Assembly (NCBI RefSeq): GCF_000195295.1
Contig: NC_015388.1
Location: forward strand, 558,001-622,000
Direction: 5' to 3'
DNA length: 64,000 nt
Origin: Desulfobacca acetoxidans DSM 11109
GTDB taxonomy: Bacteria > Desulfobacterota > Desulfobaccia > Desulfobaccales > Desulfobaccaceae
Made by a program: the position numbers and the translations under genes. Each line of letters begins with the position of its first letter. Position 1 is the first letter of the stretch. The notes below the pieces were generated by a model. It made no database searches, was not told the DNA's origin, and worked only from the letters and a program-made list of their open reading frames with translations. Below, piece by piece: positions 39,975 through 49,496 of the stretch.

Positions 39975-40400
39975 CTACGGGGCAATGAAATCTACCGTGT
40001 ACCCCAGTTTCATTCTTTCCATGGGCCACATCTTGGTGCTTTCTTTCTCTTCGCCAGCATAAACCGGCTGGTCGTTGATTTTCTCGATGAGCACCTCGAT
40101 GAAATGGAACTCGGTGAGTTCGTATTTGACTATGGTTTCTGCGGGTATGAGGACTGCCAACCCTGATTCCTTGGAGAATTTCCAATGGAACGACTCATTG
40201 GGTTCGTGGGTCATCTGCCCGGTTTTGCCGGCAAAAACTTTAAGAAGCTTGCCGGAGATATGATCATTGGGTTTCACGTTAAATGATTCAAATAACTCAT
40301 CGGGTATATGCCACCACAGGGCTCGGAATCCTGTTTTGCAGTAACCCTTGACGAGCATGGGATCGAATCCGCAGACACCAACGCGGGCCTTTGCTGGCAT
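39975..40400 (-). CDS. Conserved-looking small protein of the CoA-transferase operon (141 aa)
   Basis: I do not recognise this protein. It is the last gene of the six-gene operon, 141 residues from ATG 40400, which has AAAGGAGAG seven bases upstream. Text such as RVGVCGFDPMLVKGYCKTGFRALWW, NDHISGKLLKVF and ELTEFHFIEVLIEKI suggests an alpha/beta soluble protein. It has two Cys near the N terminus and a Trp/His-rich segment (ALWWHIPDE). There is no signal or membrane segment. Tight operon membership, good ribosome site and the terminator just downstream make it a real gene. A structural or assembly role with the CoA-transferases is only inferred. Confidence 0.7.
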   Translation of the reverse strand: MPAKARVGVCGFDPMLVKGYCKTGFRALWWHIPDELFESFNVKPNDHISGKLLKVFAGKTGQMTHEPNESFHWKFSKESGLAVLIPAETIVKYELTEFHFIEVLIEKINDQPVYAGEEKESTKMWPMERMKLGYTVDFIAP

Positions 40401-40480
40401 GCTCACTCTCCTTTTATTATAATAATCGCCTATTAGGTTGTACACCTGGCGGTTTTGCCCGACAATCCGCAGGGAAAAAA

Positions 40481-40819
40481 TCAGGTTGCTTTCCGCCAGG
40501 TGATCACGGTCTCTTTCACAATCTTTTGCCAAAATCCTGGCTTTGCTGGGGGGGTCTCCACTTCCTTGATGAGGTTACGGAGATCTTCCACTTGGCCTTG
40601 ACAAAAGCTCAGGAACTCTTGGGACTCATTGGCGGTAAGATACTCGCACTGGTACAAACGGCGGACGTATGGACAGACGTAGGTAATAATTTCTTCTTCG
40701 AATTCCTCTATGAGGAAGTCGTTATTACCATCCGGCGTTGCATCGTCCAAATACACCTTTTTCCAGTTGAGCACCATCTTTTCCATGGACTCAAGTTCCT
40801 GGCGAACGTTCTCTTCCAT
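40481..40819 (-). CDS. Small acidic helical protein of the CoA-transferase operon (112 aa)
   Basis: Unrecognised. The 112-residue protein is strongly acidic and helix-rich (MEENVRQELESMEKMVLNWKKVYLDD..., LIEEFEEEIITYVCPYVRRL), with Cys at CPYV, QCEYL and SFCQG, and a basic tail ending FWQKIVKETVITWRKAT. It could be a subunit or scaffold. Its ATG directly follows the stop of the upstream 78-aa gene, so it is very likely translated with it. There is no known domain. Confidence 0.7.
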   Translation of the reverse strand: MEENVRQELESMEKMVLNWKKVYLDDATPDGNNDFLIEEFEEEIITYVCPYVRRLYQCEYLTANESQEFLSFCQGQVEDLRNLIKEVETPPAKPGFWQKIVKETVITWRKAT

Positions 40820-40820
40820 G

Positions 40821-41057
40821 CTAGGACTTTTGTTTAAAGGCGTAGCACTTTTTCACGACGTTGAAGTCGGCTACGCACCAATAATAGGGCCAGTGAATCT
40901 TCATGCACCAGCCGATGATGTCTGCTGGGGGGAAGCTGGAGCCTTTGATCACCGGTTTAAGATATTCACAATTCCAACAGATGTGATCACTTTCCTTCTC
41001 CGGCTCCAGGACCTTATCCAGGAATTGCCTCGGGGTTAGCCCTTTCGCTTCAATCAT
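40821..41057 (-). CDS. Cys-rich small protein, candidate Fe-S or zinc subunit (78 aa)
   Basis: Unrecognised 78-residue protein with five Cys in the pattern C27-x2-C30-x20-C51-x9-C61-x9-C71, rich in Trp and Tyr around the later Cys (GWCMKIHWPYYWCVAD). Four or more spaced Cys in so short a chain suggest a [4Fe-4S] or zinc site. The layout is reminiscent of the small HiPIP-like subunits of benzylsuccinate synthase (BssB/BssC), but no glycyl-radical subunit is present here. It sits between the 162-aa and 112-aa genes. Metal type and role are inference. Confidence 0.72.
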   Translation of the reverse strand: MIEAKGLTPRQFLDKVLEPEKESDHICWNCEYLKPVIKGSSFPPADIIGWCMKIHWPYYWCVADFNVVKKCYAFKQKS

Positions 41058-41090
41058 GTGCGACTCCTTTCTCTACGAACCGGAACCTAT

Positions 41091-41579
41091 CTACCAATCT
41101 TTCACTTCTCCATTGGCGATTTTTTGCTGATATTCTTCCCAAACCTCCGGCGCCAGATTTTTCAGATCCCAGTGATAGGGGAACTGTCCGGCAATGCCGG
41201 CTGAGGCCTTTTGCGGCCGCCAGCCTCTCACCGGCCGTCCCCGGATGCTGAACTTTACCATATCAGGCACGCCCAGGTAGATATGCCGCGGCAGGCATTC
41301 AAAGGGCCGGGTTTTACCGGGAGTCCCCATAGTGATGAATGTATACCCTTCTAACGGCTTGTCGGCATACAGCGGGCTGGTATCAGGTTTGGTCCCAGCC
41401 GCCTGTTCGGTGGGTCCCTCATACATGTGGCCCTGGATCATGTGGATATAATACACCGTGCCGCAATTGGCGCAGTTAACCGTCCCCTTCCAGTTCCAGA
41501 AGCAGTAAGGGTCGAGGTAATTCACCGTGTTGCACGGCTTGCCGTCTACATCTTTTTTGCACCAGATAATATCACACAC
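41091..41579 (-). CDS. Cys-rich protein of the CoA-transferase operon (162 aa)
   Basis: Unrecognised 162-residue protein. The N-terminal 45 residues hold six Cys (C2, C7, C16, C26, then CANC at 36-39) in a treble-clef or rubredoxin-like arrangement, followed by VYYIHMIQGHMYEG with two His. The C-terminal part (YTFITMGTPGKTRPFECLPRHIYLGVPDMVKFSIRGRPVRGWRP) looks like an OB/beta domain and ends in a helix. It starts 16 bp after the second CoA-transferase gene. A metal-binding accessory subunit of the CoA-transferase is the simplest guess. Confidence 0.72.
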   Translation of the reverse strand: MCDIIWCKKDVDGKPCNTVNYLDPYCFWNWKGTVNCANCGTVYYIHMIQGHMYEGPTEQAAGTKPDTSPLYADKPLEGYTFITMGTPGKTRPFECLPRHIYLGVPDMVKFSIRGRPVRGWRPQKASAGIAGQFPYHWDLKNLAPEVWEEYQQKIANGEVKDW

Positions 41580-41594
41580 AGCGCTCTCCTCCTT

Positions 41595-43034
41595 TTAGAT
41601 CCAGGCCTTGTCGTACCATTCCTGAACCTTGGAAATGGGATAGCCTAAGAGTTCGTGGTAGATTTTGACGTTGTCGGCACCCACCGGCCGCCAGATCCAG
41701 TAGAGTCTCCGGGGGGTCTTGGACAGCAGCCCAGCGCTGTACGTTCCATGCTGCAACACATCGCCGAACAGGGGGTCTTCCATCCAGCGGACGGTGCCCC
41801 GCTGTCTAAAGTGTTCGCATTCGTAAACCTCGCGGTCGTTCCGCACCGGTTCGGCCAGCAACCCGGCATTTTGCAACACCCTGACCACTTCGCTGCGGGA
41901 CTTGTCTTTGGCCCAGTCTTCCAGTTGGGCGTAGATGTCCACCTGGGCTTCGCCTTCCACCCGGTCCTTGTGAGTCTTATAGGTGCTGTACAGATCGGGT
42001 TTTTTGATGACGTCGCACAAGGCCTTGAAGTCGGCATCCTGGAAGGCGGAGACCATGGCGTAGCGGGCCTCCAGGCGATCCTGCGGATTGACGGCATCGG
42101 GGAAGTCGGACTTGCCGCAGAGAATGATGCCGTGGACGCAGAGCTGGGTATCCCAGTTGCCCCAGCGCTGGCGGACGATGCCGAAGCGGCCATACATGGG
42201 GGCGGCATGCCCCAGGCAGCGGGTGGCGGCCTGCACCTGGGAGAACTCGATCATGGTTCCCAGGCCGGTCTTGAGCCGCCAGAGGATGGCTGCCAGGATG
42301 CCGTAGGTAATCTGGGAGCCGGAGTACCAGTCAATACACCAGTTGGAGTGCTTGGTGCAGTGGCCGCCCATGAATTCATGATGGCCGGTGACCGAAGACA
42401 ACCCGGCATGGGCCTGCCCCAGGATGTCATAGGAACCGCCGAAGCACTTGGGACCATAGCCAAAGCCGCCGCCCCAGACATAGATGAACCGGGGATTGAG
42501 TTCGGCGAGGAAACGGTAGCTCTGTTTCCAGCGGTCGAAGGTGCCGGGCCGGTAGCACTCGGTGAGGCCGTCGGACATCTTGACGATGCGGTAAAAGGCC
42601 TCCTTCATCTCCGGAAGATGGTAGTCCATGCTGATGTAGTATTCATTGGGGTTGGCGTTCAGGAAGCCATACCCCGTGCCCGTCATGGGCCGGGTGTCGT
42701 GCAGCGGGTAGAGATAGGCCTCGTTGAAGGGCGAGGTGTGCTTCATGGGGTCGCCCATGCGGGGCATCTCAAACTTGATGACCTCGGCCCCCAGTTCCGC
42801 CAGGTTGGAGACGGAGTGGGGGGTGAAGATGTACATGGTGGTGCTCATCCACCGAATCCCCTTCAGAGACTCGGGTTTGCCCATCTCATGGCCCGGTGCG
42901 AAGGCGGCCCGGCAGAAATCCTCATAGGGCATCTTCATTTCGTCGAGCTCTTGTTTGCTCTTGGGGCCGTACTGCTCCTCTAAGGGAGTGTCTATCAGGT
43001 GCTTATATTGCTGTCTTTCTTCTTTGGTGGTCAT
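41595..43034 (-). CDS. CaiB/BaiF (class III) CoA-transferase, second subunit
   Basis: Class III CoA-transferases move CoA between acids through aspartyl-acyl anhydrides. This 479-residue protein shows the family pattern: [12 protein letters not shown] near the N terminus, [19 protein letters not shown], then [19 protein letters not shown] with Asp235 in the position of the catalytic Asp of formyl-CoA transferase, followed by [13 protein letters not shown]. The N terminus is extended (about 60 residues) and Trp/Tyr content is high, so it is a divergent branch. It starts one base inside the previous gene's stop (TAATG), indicating coupled synthesis and a heteromeric enzyme, as in the BbsEF benzylsuccinate CoA-transferase. 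Substrates unknown. Confidence 0.85.
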   Translation of the reverse strand: MTTKEERQQYKHLIDTPLEEQYGPKSKQELDEMKMPYEDFCRAAFAPGHEMGKPESLKGIRWMSTTMYIFTPHSVSNLAELGAEVIKFEMPRMGDPMKHTSPFNEAYLYPLHDTRPMTGTGYGFLNANPNEYYISMDYHLPEMKEAFYRIVKMSDGLTECYRPGTFDRWKQSYRFLAELNPRFIYVWGGGFGYGPKCFGGSYDILGQAHAGLSSVTGHHEFMGGHCTKHSNWCIDWYSGSQITYGILAAILWRLKTGLGTMIEFSQVQAATRCLGHAAPMYGRFGIVRQRWGNWDTQLCVHGIILCGKSDFPDAVNPQDRLEARYAMVSAFQDADFKALCDVIKKPDLYSTYKTHKDRVEGEAQVDIYAQLEDWAKDKSRSEVVRVLQNAGLLAEPVRNDREVYECEHFRQRGTVRWMEDPLFGDVLQHGTYSAGLLSKTPRRLYWIWRPVGADNVKIYHELLGYPISKVQEWYDKAWI

Positions 43035-44524
43035 TAGATTACCCCCTTTTCCTTGAGCTCATTAACCCTGGTCTGGCCAATGCCGCAGTACCGCTGCATC
43101 ACCTCATAGGTATCAAAACCCAAGGGGCGGCCCATCACCTTGACCCGGTGGGGCGTCCGCATCTGGTAGTTGTTGGGAGACACCGAGAAGAGGATGGTGC
43201 CGTAATGATCGGTGTCGATGGTGCAGACCCAGGGGCGATACTTGAAGTGGGGGAACTCGGAAACTTCGTCGATGAACAGAATCGGCCCGGCGGCGATTTC
43301 GTATTCCATCAACTTCTGTTCCGCCTCGATGCGGTTAATGTCCCTCAGCCAGCGGGTGGTCAGCGTGTAGGTCTTAATCAACATGGCCAAAGCGTTTCTG
43401 GCCCCCATCTCTTTGAGGATGGGATCTTCGTGGATCAGACGTCCGAACTGCGGGAAGTCCCGCTCGATGCACATACCGATGCGGTACCACAGACGGTCGG
43501 TCTGCCCGCCGATCATCATGTAGCCGTCCCGGCAGGGGTTCCACTCATACTGGTTCAGGTTGGGGTCCCAGGCGCCGGTGCGGGCCTTGATGGAGCCATT
43601 GAAGCCGTACCAGCCGATGTCGAAGTCCAGGATGTCCATCTGGCTTTCAGCCCCGGTCACTTCGATGAACTGGCCCTCGCCGCCCAGCGCTTTTAGCCAA
43701 TACAGGGCCGCCAGCATGGAATTGGCCGCCTGTTCCCCGGCGACGTAGTCGGCGAACCAGACGCCGGACCGGCAGGGGTCGCCGCCCTTGCCGCGGGGAC
43801 ACTGATCCTGGGGAAAGCCGGTATTGTGCACGAAAGAGTTGGCGCAGCCGCCAAAGGGCTCCAGGGTCCACTGACCATACTTGGATACTTTGTCTTTATA
43901 AGGACCCCAGGTGCCTCGCACCGCGATGTTGCAATACACGAGGTTGGGGTAGATCTTTTTAAAGTGGCGGTAGCCCAGCCCGAGGCTATCCATATAGCCG
44001 GGAGGCATCTCATCGATAATGCCGTCCACCTGGCCGGCCAGGTTCTGATAGATGGCCCGGCCTTCTTCGGACTCCAGATTCAGGGTGACGGATTTCTGAC
44101 CCCGCATTTCATGGAGAAAGTCTATGCCGCACTTTTCTCCGGTGAACTTGTCGGCCAGCATGTACTCTTCCCGACCGAAGGGGGTGAGCTTCCGGAGGGG
44201 GTCGCCCTCAGGGGGTTCTATGTTAATGACTTCGGCCCCGGCCTCGCACAAGAGGGCGGCGCAGAATTTGTTTCCTAATCTCCATTGGCCGCAGCACAGA
44301 AACCGATATCCCTGCAGGGCTTCCGGTTTGCCAAAGGCATACTCATACCTCAGATTGTCCTCGCACCATTTACCGAAATCCTCCGCCTTCCGTTTGGCAT
44401 AGGTATTGGCCATCACCCATTCGGCATCGGGCGGTGGCGTTACCGGCCACGGGCGGATGTCGGGATTCATCAAATCCATGGTGTCAGCCCGACTGTTGAT
44501 TTCAATGTCCCTTTTTTCTGCCAT
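43034..44524 (-). CDS. CaiB/BaiF (class III) CoA-transferase, first subunit
   Basis: First gene of the operon, 496 residues. Family landmarks are [83 protein letters not shown] with Asp259 at the catalytic position, and [17 protein letters not shown] 44524 is preferred, with GGGAGGT six bases upstream; an in-frame extension to 44593 lacks support. Like its partner it has a long N-terminal extension and a catalytic Asp, so both subunits may be active. Pairing of two unequal class III subunits is known for benzylsuccinate and related arylsuccinate CoA-transferases, but no fumarate-adding or beta-oxidation genes are here. Confidence 0.86.
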   Translation of the reverse strand: MAEKRDIEINSRADTMDLMNPDIRPWPVTPPPDAEWVMANTYAKRKAEDFGKWCEDNLRYEYAFGKPEALQGYRFLCCGQWRLGNKFCAALLCEAGAEVINIEPPEGDPLRKLTPFGREEYMLADKFTGEKCGIDFLHEMRGQKSVTLNLESEEGRAIYQNLAGQVDGIIDEMPPGYMDSLGLGYRHFKKIYPNLVYCNIAVRGTWGPYKDKVSKYGQWTLEPFGGCANSFVHNTGFPQDQCPRGKGGDPCRSGVWFADYVAGEQAANSMLAALYWLKALGGEGQFIEVTGAESQMDILDFDIGWYGFNGSIKARTGAWDPNLNQYEWNPCRDGYMMIGGQTDRLWYRIGMCIERDFPQFGRLIHEDPILKEMGARNALAMLIKTYTLTTRWLRDINRIEAEQKLMEYEIAAGPILFIDEVSEFPHFKYRPWVCTIDTDHYGTILFSVSPNNYQMRTPHRVKVMGRPLGFDTYEVMQRYCGIGQTRVNELKEKGVI

Positions 44525-45373
44525 ATTAAGACCTCCCATTTTGCTCTCTTGAGACTTGAACGACTTGAACCATGACTTCAACAACTTGAACACGAAGGTC
44601 CTCCTTATATCACAACCACCTCAACACGCTCACTGCACTGTATGGCCCATGCCACTCCCTTACCTGAGGGCGCAAAATATTCCGCACCAGGTTATGCTAT
44701 CCGAGGAGCGGAAAAAGACGCCTCACCTGAAAGGCTGTCTTCTTTGGCCCGGTCACCTCCTTTCCGAGGAATTGATTTTTTCCATGTATATAATTCATAG
44801 GAACCTCATTGTCCCCATGTTGAAGGTTACCGGCCCACCTGGGGCTGGCCGCTGTCTTTAGTTGGTTTAGCCATGAAAGGATCCCTGTCGTGACAAGCTC
44901 TTTACCATATTCCTAGTCGATCATCGTAGGCCATCTACAAGAAACTCTTACAACCACGCCGTCCGAGGGGCTCTACCTAACTGGGCCTAGCCCACCCTGG
45001 CGTCATCCTGACAACGAACTTTCACCTCCTTCCCACTTTCAATACTTTGTGCCGTATAAAAAACCCGACCAGTGACTCTATAATCTTTCCCGAGCTAGGC
45101 GTCGGTGAGGTTGCTCCTCAGCATGATATTACAAGAATCCTGCCGTAACGCCGAAATCTGCCCAAGATTTTTATCTATAGTTATTCTTGCAATATAATTA
45201 GTGAGTTGTAATAATTCAGAAAAATTTTCGGCCGACGCCAAGGGTGCGCTGCCGCAGGCTGTATTGTATGAATTATGACCCTGATTCATGTATACCGCCG
45301 TACCAAAAGGAAATTCTTTGAATTGCCCTATAATTTTTAAATATGTTCAAAATAAGACCCCCTTGTTTTTATT
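44525..45373. other. 850-bp non-coding region upstream of the CoA-transferase operon
   Basis: The longest gap in the window, between the sigma-54 activator and the operon it probably controls. It has AT-rich blocks near 44780 and 45180-45360. I scanned the minus strand for a -24/-12 element (TGGCAC-N5-TTGC) and found no good match. Activator sites and a leader are expected, but none is asserted. Open frames inside are short and unsupported. Confidence 0.55.
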
Positions 45374-47662
45374 TTAAACAACAGCGGCAAGGGGGGCTAG
45401 ATTATAGCGGCGGATTTTACTGTAGAGGGTGCTGCGGCTAAGTTTCAAACGGCGGGCGGCATCATGTTTGTTCCAATTGGATTCTTTCAGCACCCGCAGG
45501 ATCAGGCGGCGTTCCTGCTCAGCCAGAGAGGTAGAGACGGTTTCCTCGGGTTTATCTTTGAGGAAGCGGGGCAGGTGTTTGCGGCCGATGACATCGCCTT
45601 GGCAGACAATGACCGCGTGGCTGACGGCGTTTTCTAGTTGACGGACGTTGCCCGGCCAGTCGAAGTCCATGAGCACCTGCAAAGTGTTGGGGGAAAAACG
45701 CTGGATCTGTTTACCTTCTTTGGCGTTAAATCGCTCCAGGAAATGTTGGGCCAGCAGGGGGATGTCTTCTTTACGTTCCCGCAGCGCCGGCAGTGGAATG
45801 GAAATAACATTCAGGCGATAGTAGAGGTCTTCCCGGAATCGGCCGGCCTCTGCTTCCTTATAGAGGTCTTTATTAGTGGCGGCCAGAATCCGGACATCAG
45901 CCATGATCGTATCTTCACCCCCGACTCGCTCGAAACAGTGATCCTGGAGGAAACGGAGCAACAGAATCTGCGTGGCGGCAGCGATATCGCCGATCTCATC
46001 CAGAAACAAGGTCCCGCCCTGGGCTCGCTCGATCCGGCCTTTCTTCTGTCGGATGGCTCCGGTGAACGCCCCTTTTTCGTGGCCAAAGAGCTCGCTCTCC
46101 AGCAAGGTGGGAGAATAGGCGGAGCAGTTGGCCACAATGAACGGCCCCTTCCGCCGATGGCTGCGCTCATGAATCGCCCGGGCCACCAATTCTTTACCGG
46201 TGCCGTTCTCGCCGGTGATAAAGACAGTGGCGTCGGAGCCGGCCACTAGATCGATAAGTTCGTAAACTTCCTGCATCTTACCGCACTGGCCGATGATCTC
46301 GCCGTAAGAGGCGCGTTCGCTGACCTTCTGCAATAAACAGCGAATCTCCGCCTCCCGCACGACGAGCTGTCGGATATAACCGGAGATTTGGGCAAAGAGG
46401 GTCTGAAAAAAGCGCAGATCATCGAGGGCATAATCCAGCGCGGTATTCGACCCTAATAGAAAAAATCCGATACACTGATCCGGAGTCATCAGCGGCAGGC
46501 CAAACCAGGAGGGATAAGACGCTACGGCCTGGCGCAGTTGCGGGGGCACTGAATTATTCTGGGTTTTGGTAATAATCTGGCTGTTTTTGATTTTATCCAG
46601 ATAGTGCAGGAGATCGGCAGCAGCCTCGCCCTTCTCCAACTGCCGCAGCATCCGTCCCAACGGCGCGGCAATTTTGGTCGGACAATCATCTAATGTTAGA
46701 AAAGCATTTCGGCCGGAATCCAGGATGAGAAAGATGGGTTCGGCGTCGGTGAAGATTTTGCGGCTGATGTCACGGATGTAGTTGAATATTTCGGGCAGGG
46801 AGCCCTTGGCGTTTACCTGGCGGGAGATTTCGAGGAGTGTCTCCAACTGGTGCTGGGTTTTCTGCAGCTCCCAGGCCTGGGCCGCCAAGGCGTCTTTCGC
46901 GGCCCGTAATTCGGTCTCCACCTGTTTTAACTGTGAAATATCGGTGACGATACCGATGGAGCCGAAAAAATCGTTGCCCACCATTAAAGGGGTGATGGAT
47001 ACCAAGCAGTGCAGGGGAGAACCATCTCTGCGATTAAGCCTCAGCTCCTGGGCCAATGGAAGTCCCTTGCGATTCTGATTGAATTGAGCCTTGCCGCGAA
47101 TGCGCGTCTCTTCGTCCATCAGACTGCACAGGGTGCGCCCTAAAAATTCTTCCGGGGTATAGCCCAACATCTGGGCCAGACACTCATTGGCAAAGGTGAA
47201 ACGGGCCTTATAATCCAGGATGAAGATTCCCTCCCGGGCCATTTCGACGATTGTGCGGTACTTCTCTTCCGAGGTCCGAACTTGCAGCTCCAAACTCTTA
47301 CGTTCAGTAATATCCTGGCTATGTTCAAAGGCCTGGATAACATTACCATCAGCGTCTTTAACCGGATGCGAACGCACCTCAAAGTGCCTCTGGCTGTTAT
47401 CCGGCAAGGTCAGGAGGATTTCCCTGGTCCGGGGCTCGCCCGTAGCAAAGATCTCCTTGATGTGACAATCTTCACAGATATCGAGGCGATTATACAAAAC
47501 TTCGTAACATCGACGGCCGATGAGATTGTGCGAAGGGCGTTGAAAGGTGGCAGCAAATGCCGGATTGACCATCAGGATGCGGTAATCGCGTCCATAGACA
47601 ACAAATGGATCGGTGACGCTGTTAAAGATACGCACGAGAGAAGCTTCAGTTAGCTGGGTCAT
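45374..47662 (-). CDS. Sigma-54-dependent transcriptional activator with two PAS domains
   Basis: Enhancer-binding protein of 762 residues. Order: PAS 1 (about 8-120, with C52 and the pair C63/C66), PAS 2 (about 130-250), linker coiled coil, GAF-like domain (about 280-440), AAA+ domain with Walker [14 protein letters not shown] (about 483), the sigma-54 contact loop GAFTGA (about 532) and Walker [13 protein letters not shown], then a Fis-type helix-turn-helix at the C terminus ([31 protein letters not shown]). It is the only regulator beside the CoA-transferase operon and points the same way, so it is the likely activator. The Cys cluster in PAS 1 may bind a metal or cofactor. Confidence 0.92.
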   Translation of the reverse strand: MTQLTEASLVRIFNSVTDPFVVYGRDYRILMVNPAFAATFQRPSHNLIGRRCYEVLYNRLDICEDCHIKEIFATGEPRTREILLTLPDNSQRHFEVRSHPVKDADGNVIQAFEHSQDITERKSLELQVRTSEEKYRTIVEMAREGIFILDYKARFTFANECLAQMLGYTPEEFLGRTLCSLMDEETRIRGKAQFNQNRKGLPLAQELRLNRRDGSPLHCLVSITPLMVGNDFFGSIGIVTDISQLKQVETELRAAKDALAAQAWELQKTQHQLETLLEISRQVNAKGSLPEIFNYIRDISRKIFTDAEPIFLILDSGRNAFLTLDDCPTKIAAPLGRMLRQLEKGEAAADLLHYLDKIKNSQIITKTQNNSVPPQLRQAVASYPSWFGLPLMTPDQCIGFFLLGSNTALDYALDDLRFFQTLFAQISGYIRQLVVREAEIRCLLQKVSERASYGEIIGQCGKMQEVYELIDLVAGSDATVFITGENGTGKELVARAIHERSHRRKGPFIVANCSAYSPTLLESELFGHEKGAFTGAIRQKKGRIERAQGGTLFLDEIGDIAAATQILLLRFLQDHCFERVGGEDTIMADVRILAATNKDLYKEAEAGRFREDLYYRLNVISIPLPALRERKEDIPLLAQHFLERFNAKEGKQIQRFSPNTLQVLMDFDWPGNVRQLENAVSHAVIVCQGDVIGRKHLPRFLKDKPEETVSTSLAEQERRLILRVLKESNWNKHDAARRLKLSRSTLYSKIRRYNLAPLAAVV

Positions 47663-47984
47663 ACAAAATGCTCCTTCTTACGCTACTGATTCGCAGCAGC
47701 ATCACTTAACCCAGACTTCCATGTGGGATTGAGCGCACAGTTCAGTATGGCATCTAGAGATGAGAAGCAGCGGCACGATATCGCGATGTGTTCCTACATG
47801 AGATTAACTACTCCGATTAACAGATATTTTCATCATTAGGGGGTCACTTTTTATACTACCATAGCACGAAGATGGGGCATTGTCAAAAGGAAATGTGTCC
47901 TCACGTGAAAAAAAAAGCGCTCAAACCGTGACTTAGGGGGAGGCCAAGCTTGCCGGACGGAGCAAAAAAAGATAACAACATTAT
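47663..47984. other. Divergent intergenic region, activator to CCA-enzyme gene
   Basis: About 320 bp containing the 5' ends of both genes. No terminator, riboswitch or convincing -35/-10 pair was recognised. There is an A9 run near 47910 and a purine-rich stretch before the plus-strand start. Confidence 0.5.
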
Positions 47985-49496
47985 ATGAAATCCTATCCAC
48001 CGCCCCCCAAAGAACTAGGGGGCCGCCTGCAGGTTTTAGGCGGGGCGCCGATGCTGCAGGTGCTAGCGAAGTTGGCAGCCTCCCGAGGACTCAAAGTCTA
48101 CCTGGTGGGTGGCGCAGTGCGGGAACTCCTCCTCGGACGCGAGACGCACGACCTGGACCTGGCAGTGGACCGGCAGGCCCTGGAGGTAGGTCAAGAGTTG
48201 GCCCAGACTATCGGCGGTTCCTATGTATTGTTGGATGAACGGGAAAAATCGGCCCGGGTGGTTTGGCAGGGACGGGAGCTGGATCTGACCGAATTCCGGG
48301 CCCCGGATCTGCCCGGAGATCTGCGGAAGCGGGATTTCACCCTGAATGCCATGGCCATTCCGCTGGAAGAGCTGCTGGATCCGTCAACCCCGCAAATTAT
48401 CGACCCCTGGGGAGGCCGGGCGGACCTGACGGCCGGGCGGCTGCAACTCCTGTTGCCGGAAAATTTCTTGGACGATCCCCTGCGTCTGCTGCGGGCCTTC
48501 CGGTTTGCCGCCACCCACGGTTTCGACCTGTCGCCGCAATTGCGCAGAGTCATTCAGCGATACGGACCGGCCATTGCCACCGCGGCAGGAGAGCGCCAGC
48601 GCCAGGAGCTCTTCCGGTTGCTCAGTGCACCGCGAGCGCATCCGGTGCTCCGACTGATGGATCAATTGGGATTTTTAGGCCACCTCCTCCCGGAACTGGA
48701 AGATATGAAAGGGGTGGCCCAGGACGGCTACCATCACCTGGACGTCTTCGAACACAGCCTCAGCACCGTCTGCCATTTGGAGGAGCTGTTGGCCGCGCCG
48801 GAAAACTATTTCCAGGAATGTGCGTCATATGTCACCACCTATAGCCGACAGGATAAAAAAGCGGCCCTCCTCAAGTTGGCCGCGCTGTTTCATGATGTGG
48901 GCAAACCGCTCACTCGGCAGTTTCGGGAGGATCAGAGGCGTTACACCTTTTACCATCATGAACGGCTGGGGGTGGAGATTTTTCTGCAAGTTGCCGCCAG
49001 GCTCCGTTTTTCCCAGGAGGAGAGCCGCACTGTCGCCCGGCTCATCGAACTGCATATGCGGCCTTTTCTGCTGCTGCCGGATTATCGGCAGGGGAAGCTC
49101 AGCCAACGGGCTCTGGGTCGGTTTATCAAGGCGGCCCGGCCCGAGCTGGCGGGCGTATTTCTCCTGGCCATGGCCGACAGCCTGGGCGGTCAGGGACCGG
49201 CTAAGCCTCCCGACTCTGAAGCCGCCCTGGCCGGTTTCTGCGATCAGGTGTATGTTTTTCTAAAGGAACGGCTGGAACCCCTCGAGCAGCGCCCCCGGCT
49301 GCTCACCGGGGATGACCTGATACGAGTATTGCGCCTCAATCCCGGCCCGGTTTTTAGCAAGCTGCTGACGGCCGTAGAGGAAGCGGCCTTGGCAGGAGAG
49401 ATTACCAGCCGGGAAGAGGCCTTGGAGTTGGTGAGGGGTTTATTGGCGGATGCAATGACCGGGGAGCGGGAAAACCGGGAAGGAAAGGCAAAGTGA
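47985..49496 (+). CDS. CCA tRNA nucleotidyltransferase / poly(A) polymerase family protein with HD domain
   Basis: Nucleotidyltransferase adding CCA (or A/CC only) to tRNA 3' ends. In the head domain, VYLVGGAVRELLLGRETHDLDLAV has the DxD metal motif, with RRDFT-like LRKRDFTLNAMAI. RLLRAFRFAATHGFDLSPQL is typical of class II CCA enzymes. An HD domain follows (HLDVFEHSL, LAALFHDVGKPLT, HHERLG), giving 503 residues. HD-type members in delta-proteobacteria may be split into CC- and A-adding enzymes, so the exact activity is open. The ribosome site before ATG 47985 is weak. It overlaps the aldolase gene by four bases. Confidence 0.88.
   Translation: MKSYPPPPKELGGRLQVLGGAPMLQVLAKLAASRGLKVYLVGGAVRELLLGRETHDLDLAVDRQALEVGQELAQTIGGSYVLLDEREKSARVVWQGRELDLTEFRAPDLPGDLRKRDFTLNAMAIPLEELLDPSTPQIIDPWGGRADLTAGRLQLLLPENFLDDPLRLLRAFRFAATHGFDLSPQLRRVIQRYGPAIATAAGERQRQELFRLLSAPRAHPVLRLMDQLGFLGHLLPELEDMKGVAQDGYHHLDVFEHSLSTVCHLEELLAAPENYFQECASYVTTYSRQDKKAALLKLAALFHDVGKPLTRQFREDQRRYTFYHHERLGVEIFLQVAARLRFSQEESRTVARLIELHMRPFLLLPDYRQGKLSQRALGRFIKAARPELAGVFLLAMADSLGGQGPAKPPDSEAALAGFCDQVYVFLKERLEPLEQRPRLLTGDDLIRVLRLNPGPVFSKLLTAVEEAALAGEITSREEALELVRGLLADAMTGERENREGKAK

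Noticed and set aside
41655-42983. 442-residue plus-strand open frame opposite the second CoA-transferase
   Set aside because: It is antisense to a clear CaiB/BaiF gene, is rich in Gly, Val and His as expected of a reverse-frame shadow, and has no ribosome site or family motif.
45095-45289. 64-residue minus-strand open frame in the gap upstream of the CoA-transferase operon
   Set aside because: No ribosome site and no recognisable domain; it may be part of a non-coding leader.
44525-45373. Sigma-54 promoter for the CoA-transferase operon
   Set aside because: Candidate TGGCAT on the minus strand near 44655 and CGGCACA near 45050 lack a GC at the -12 position with correct spacing.
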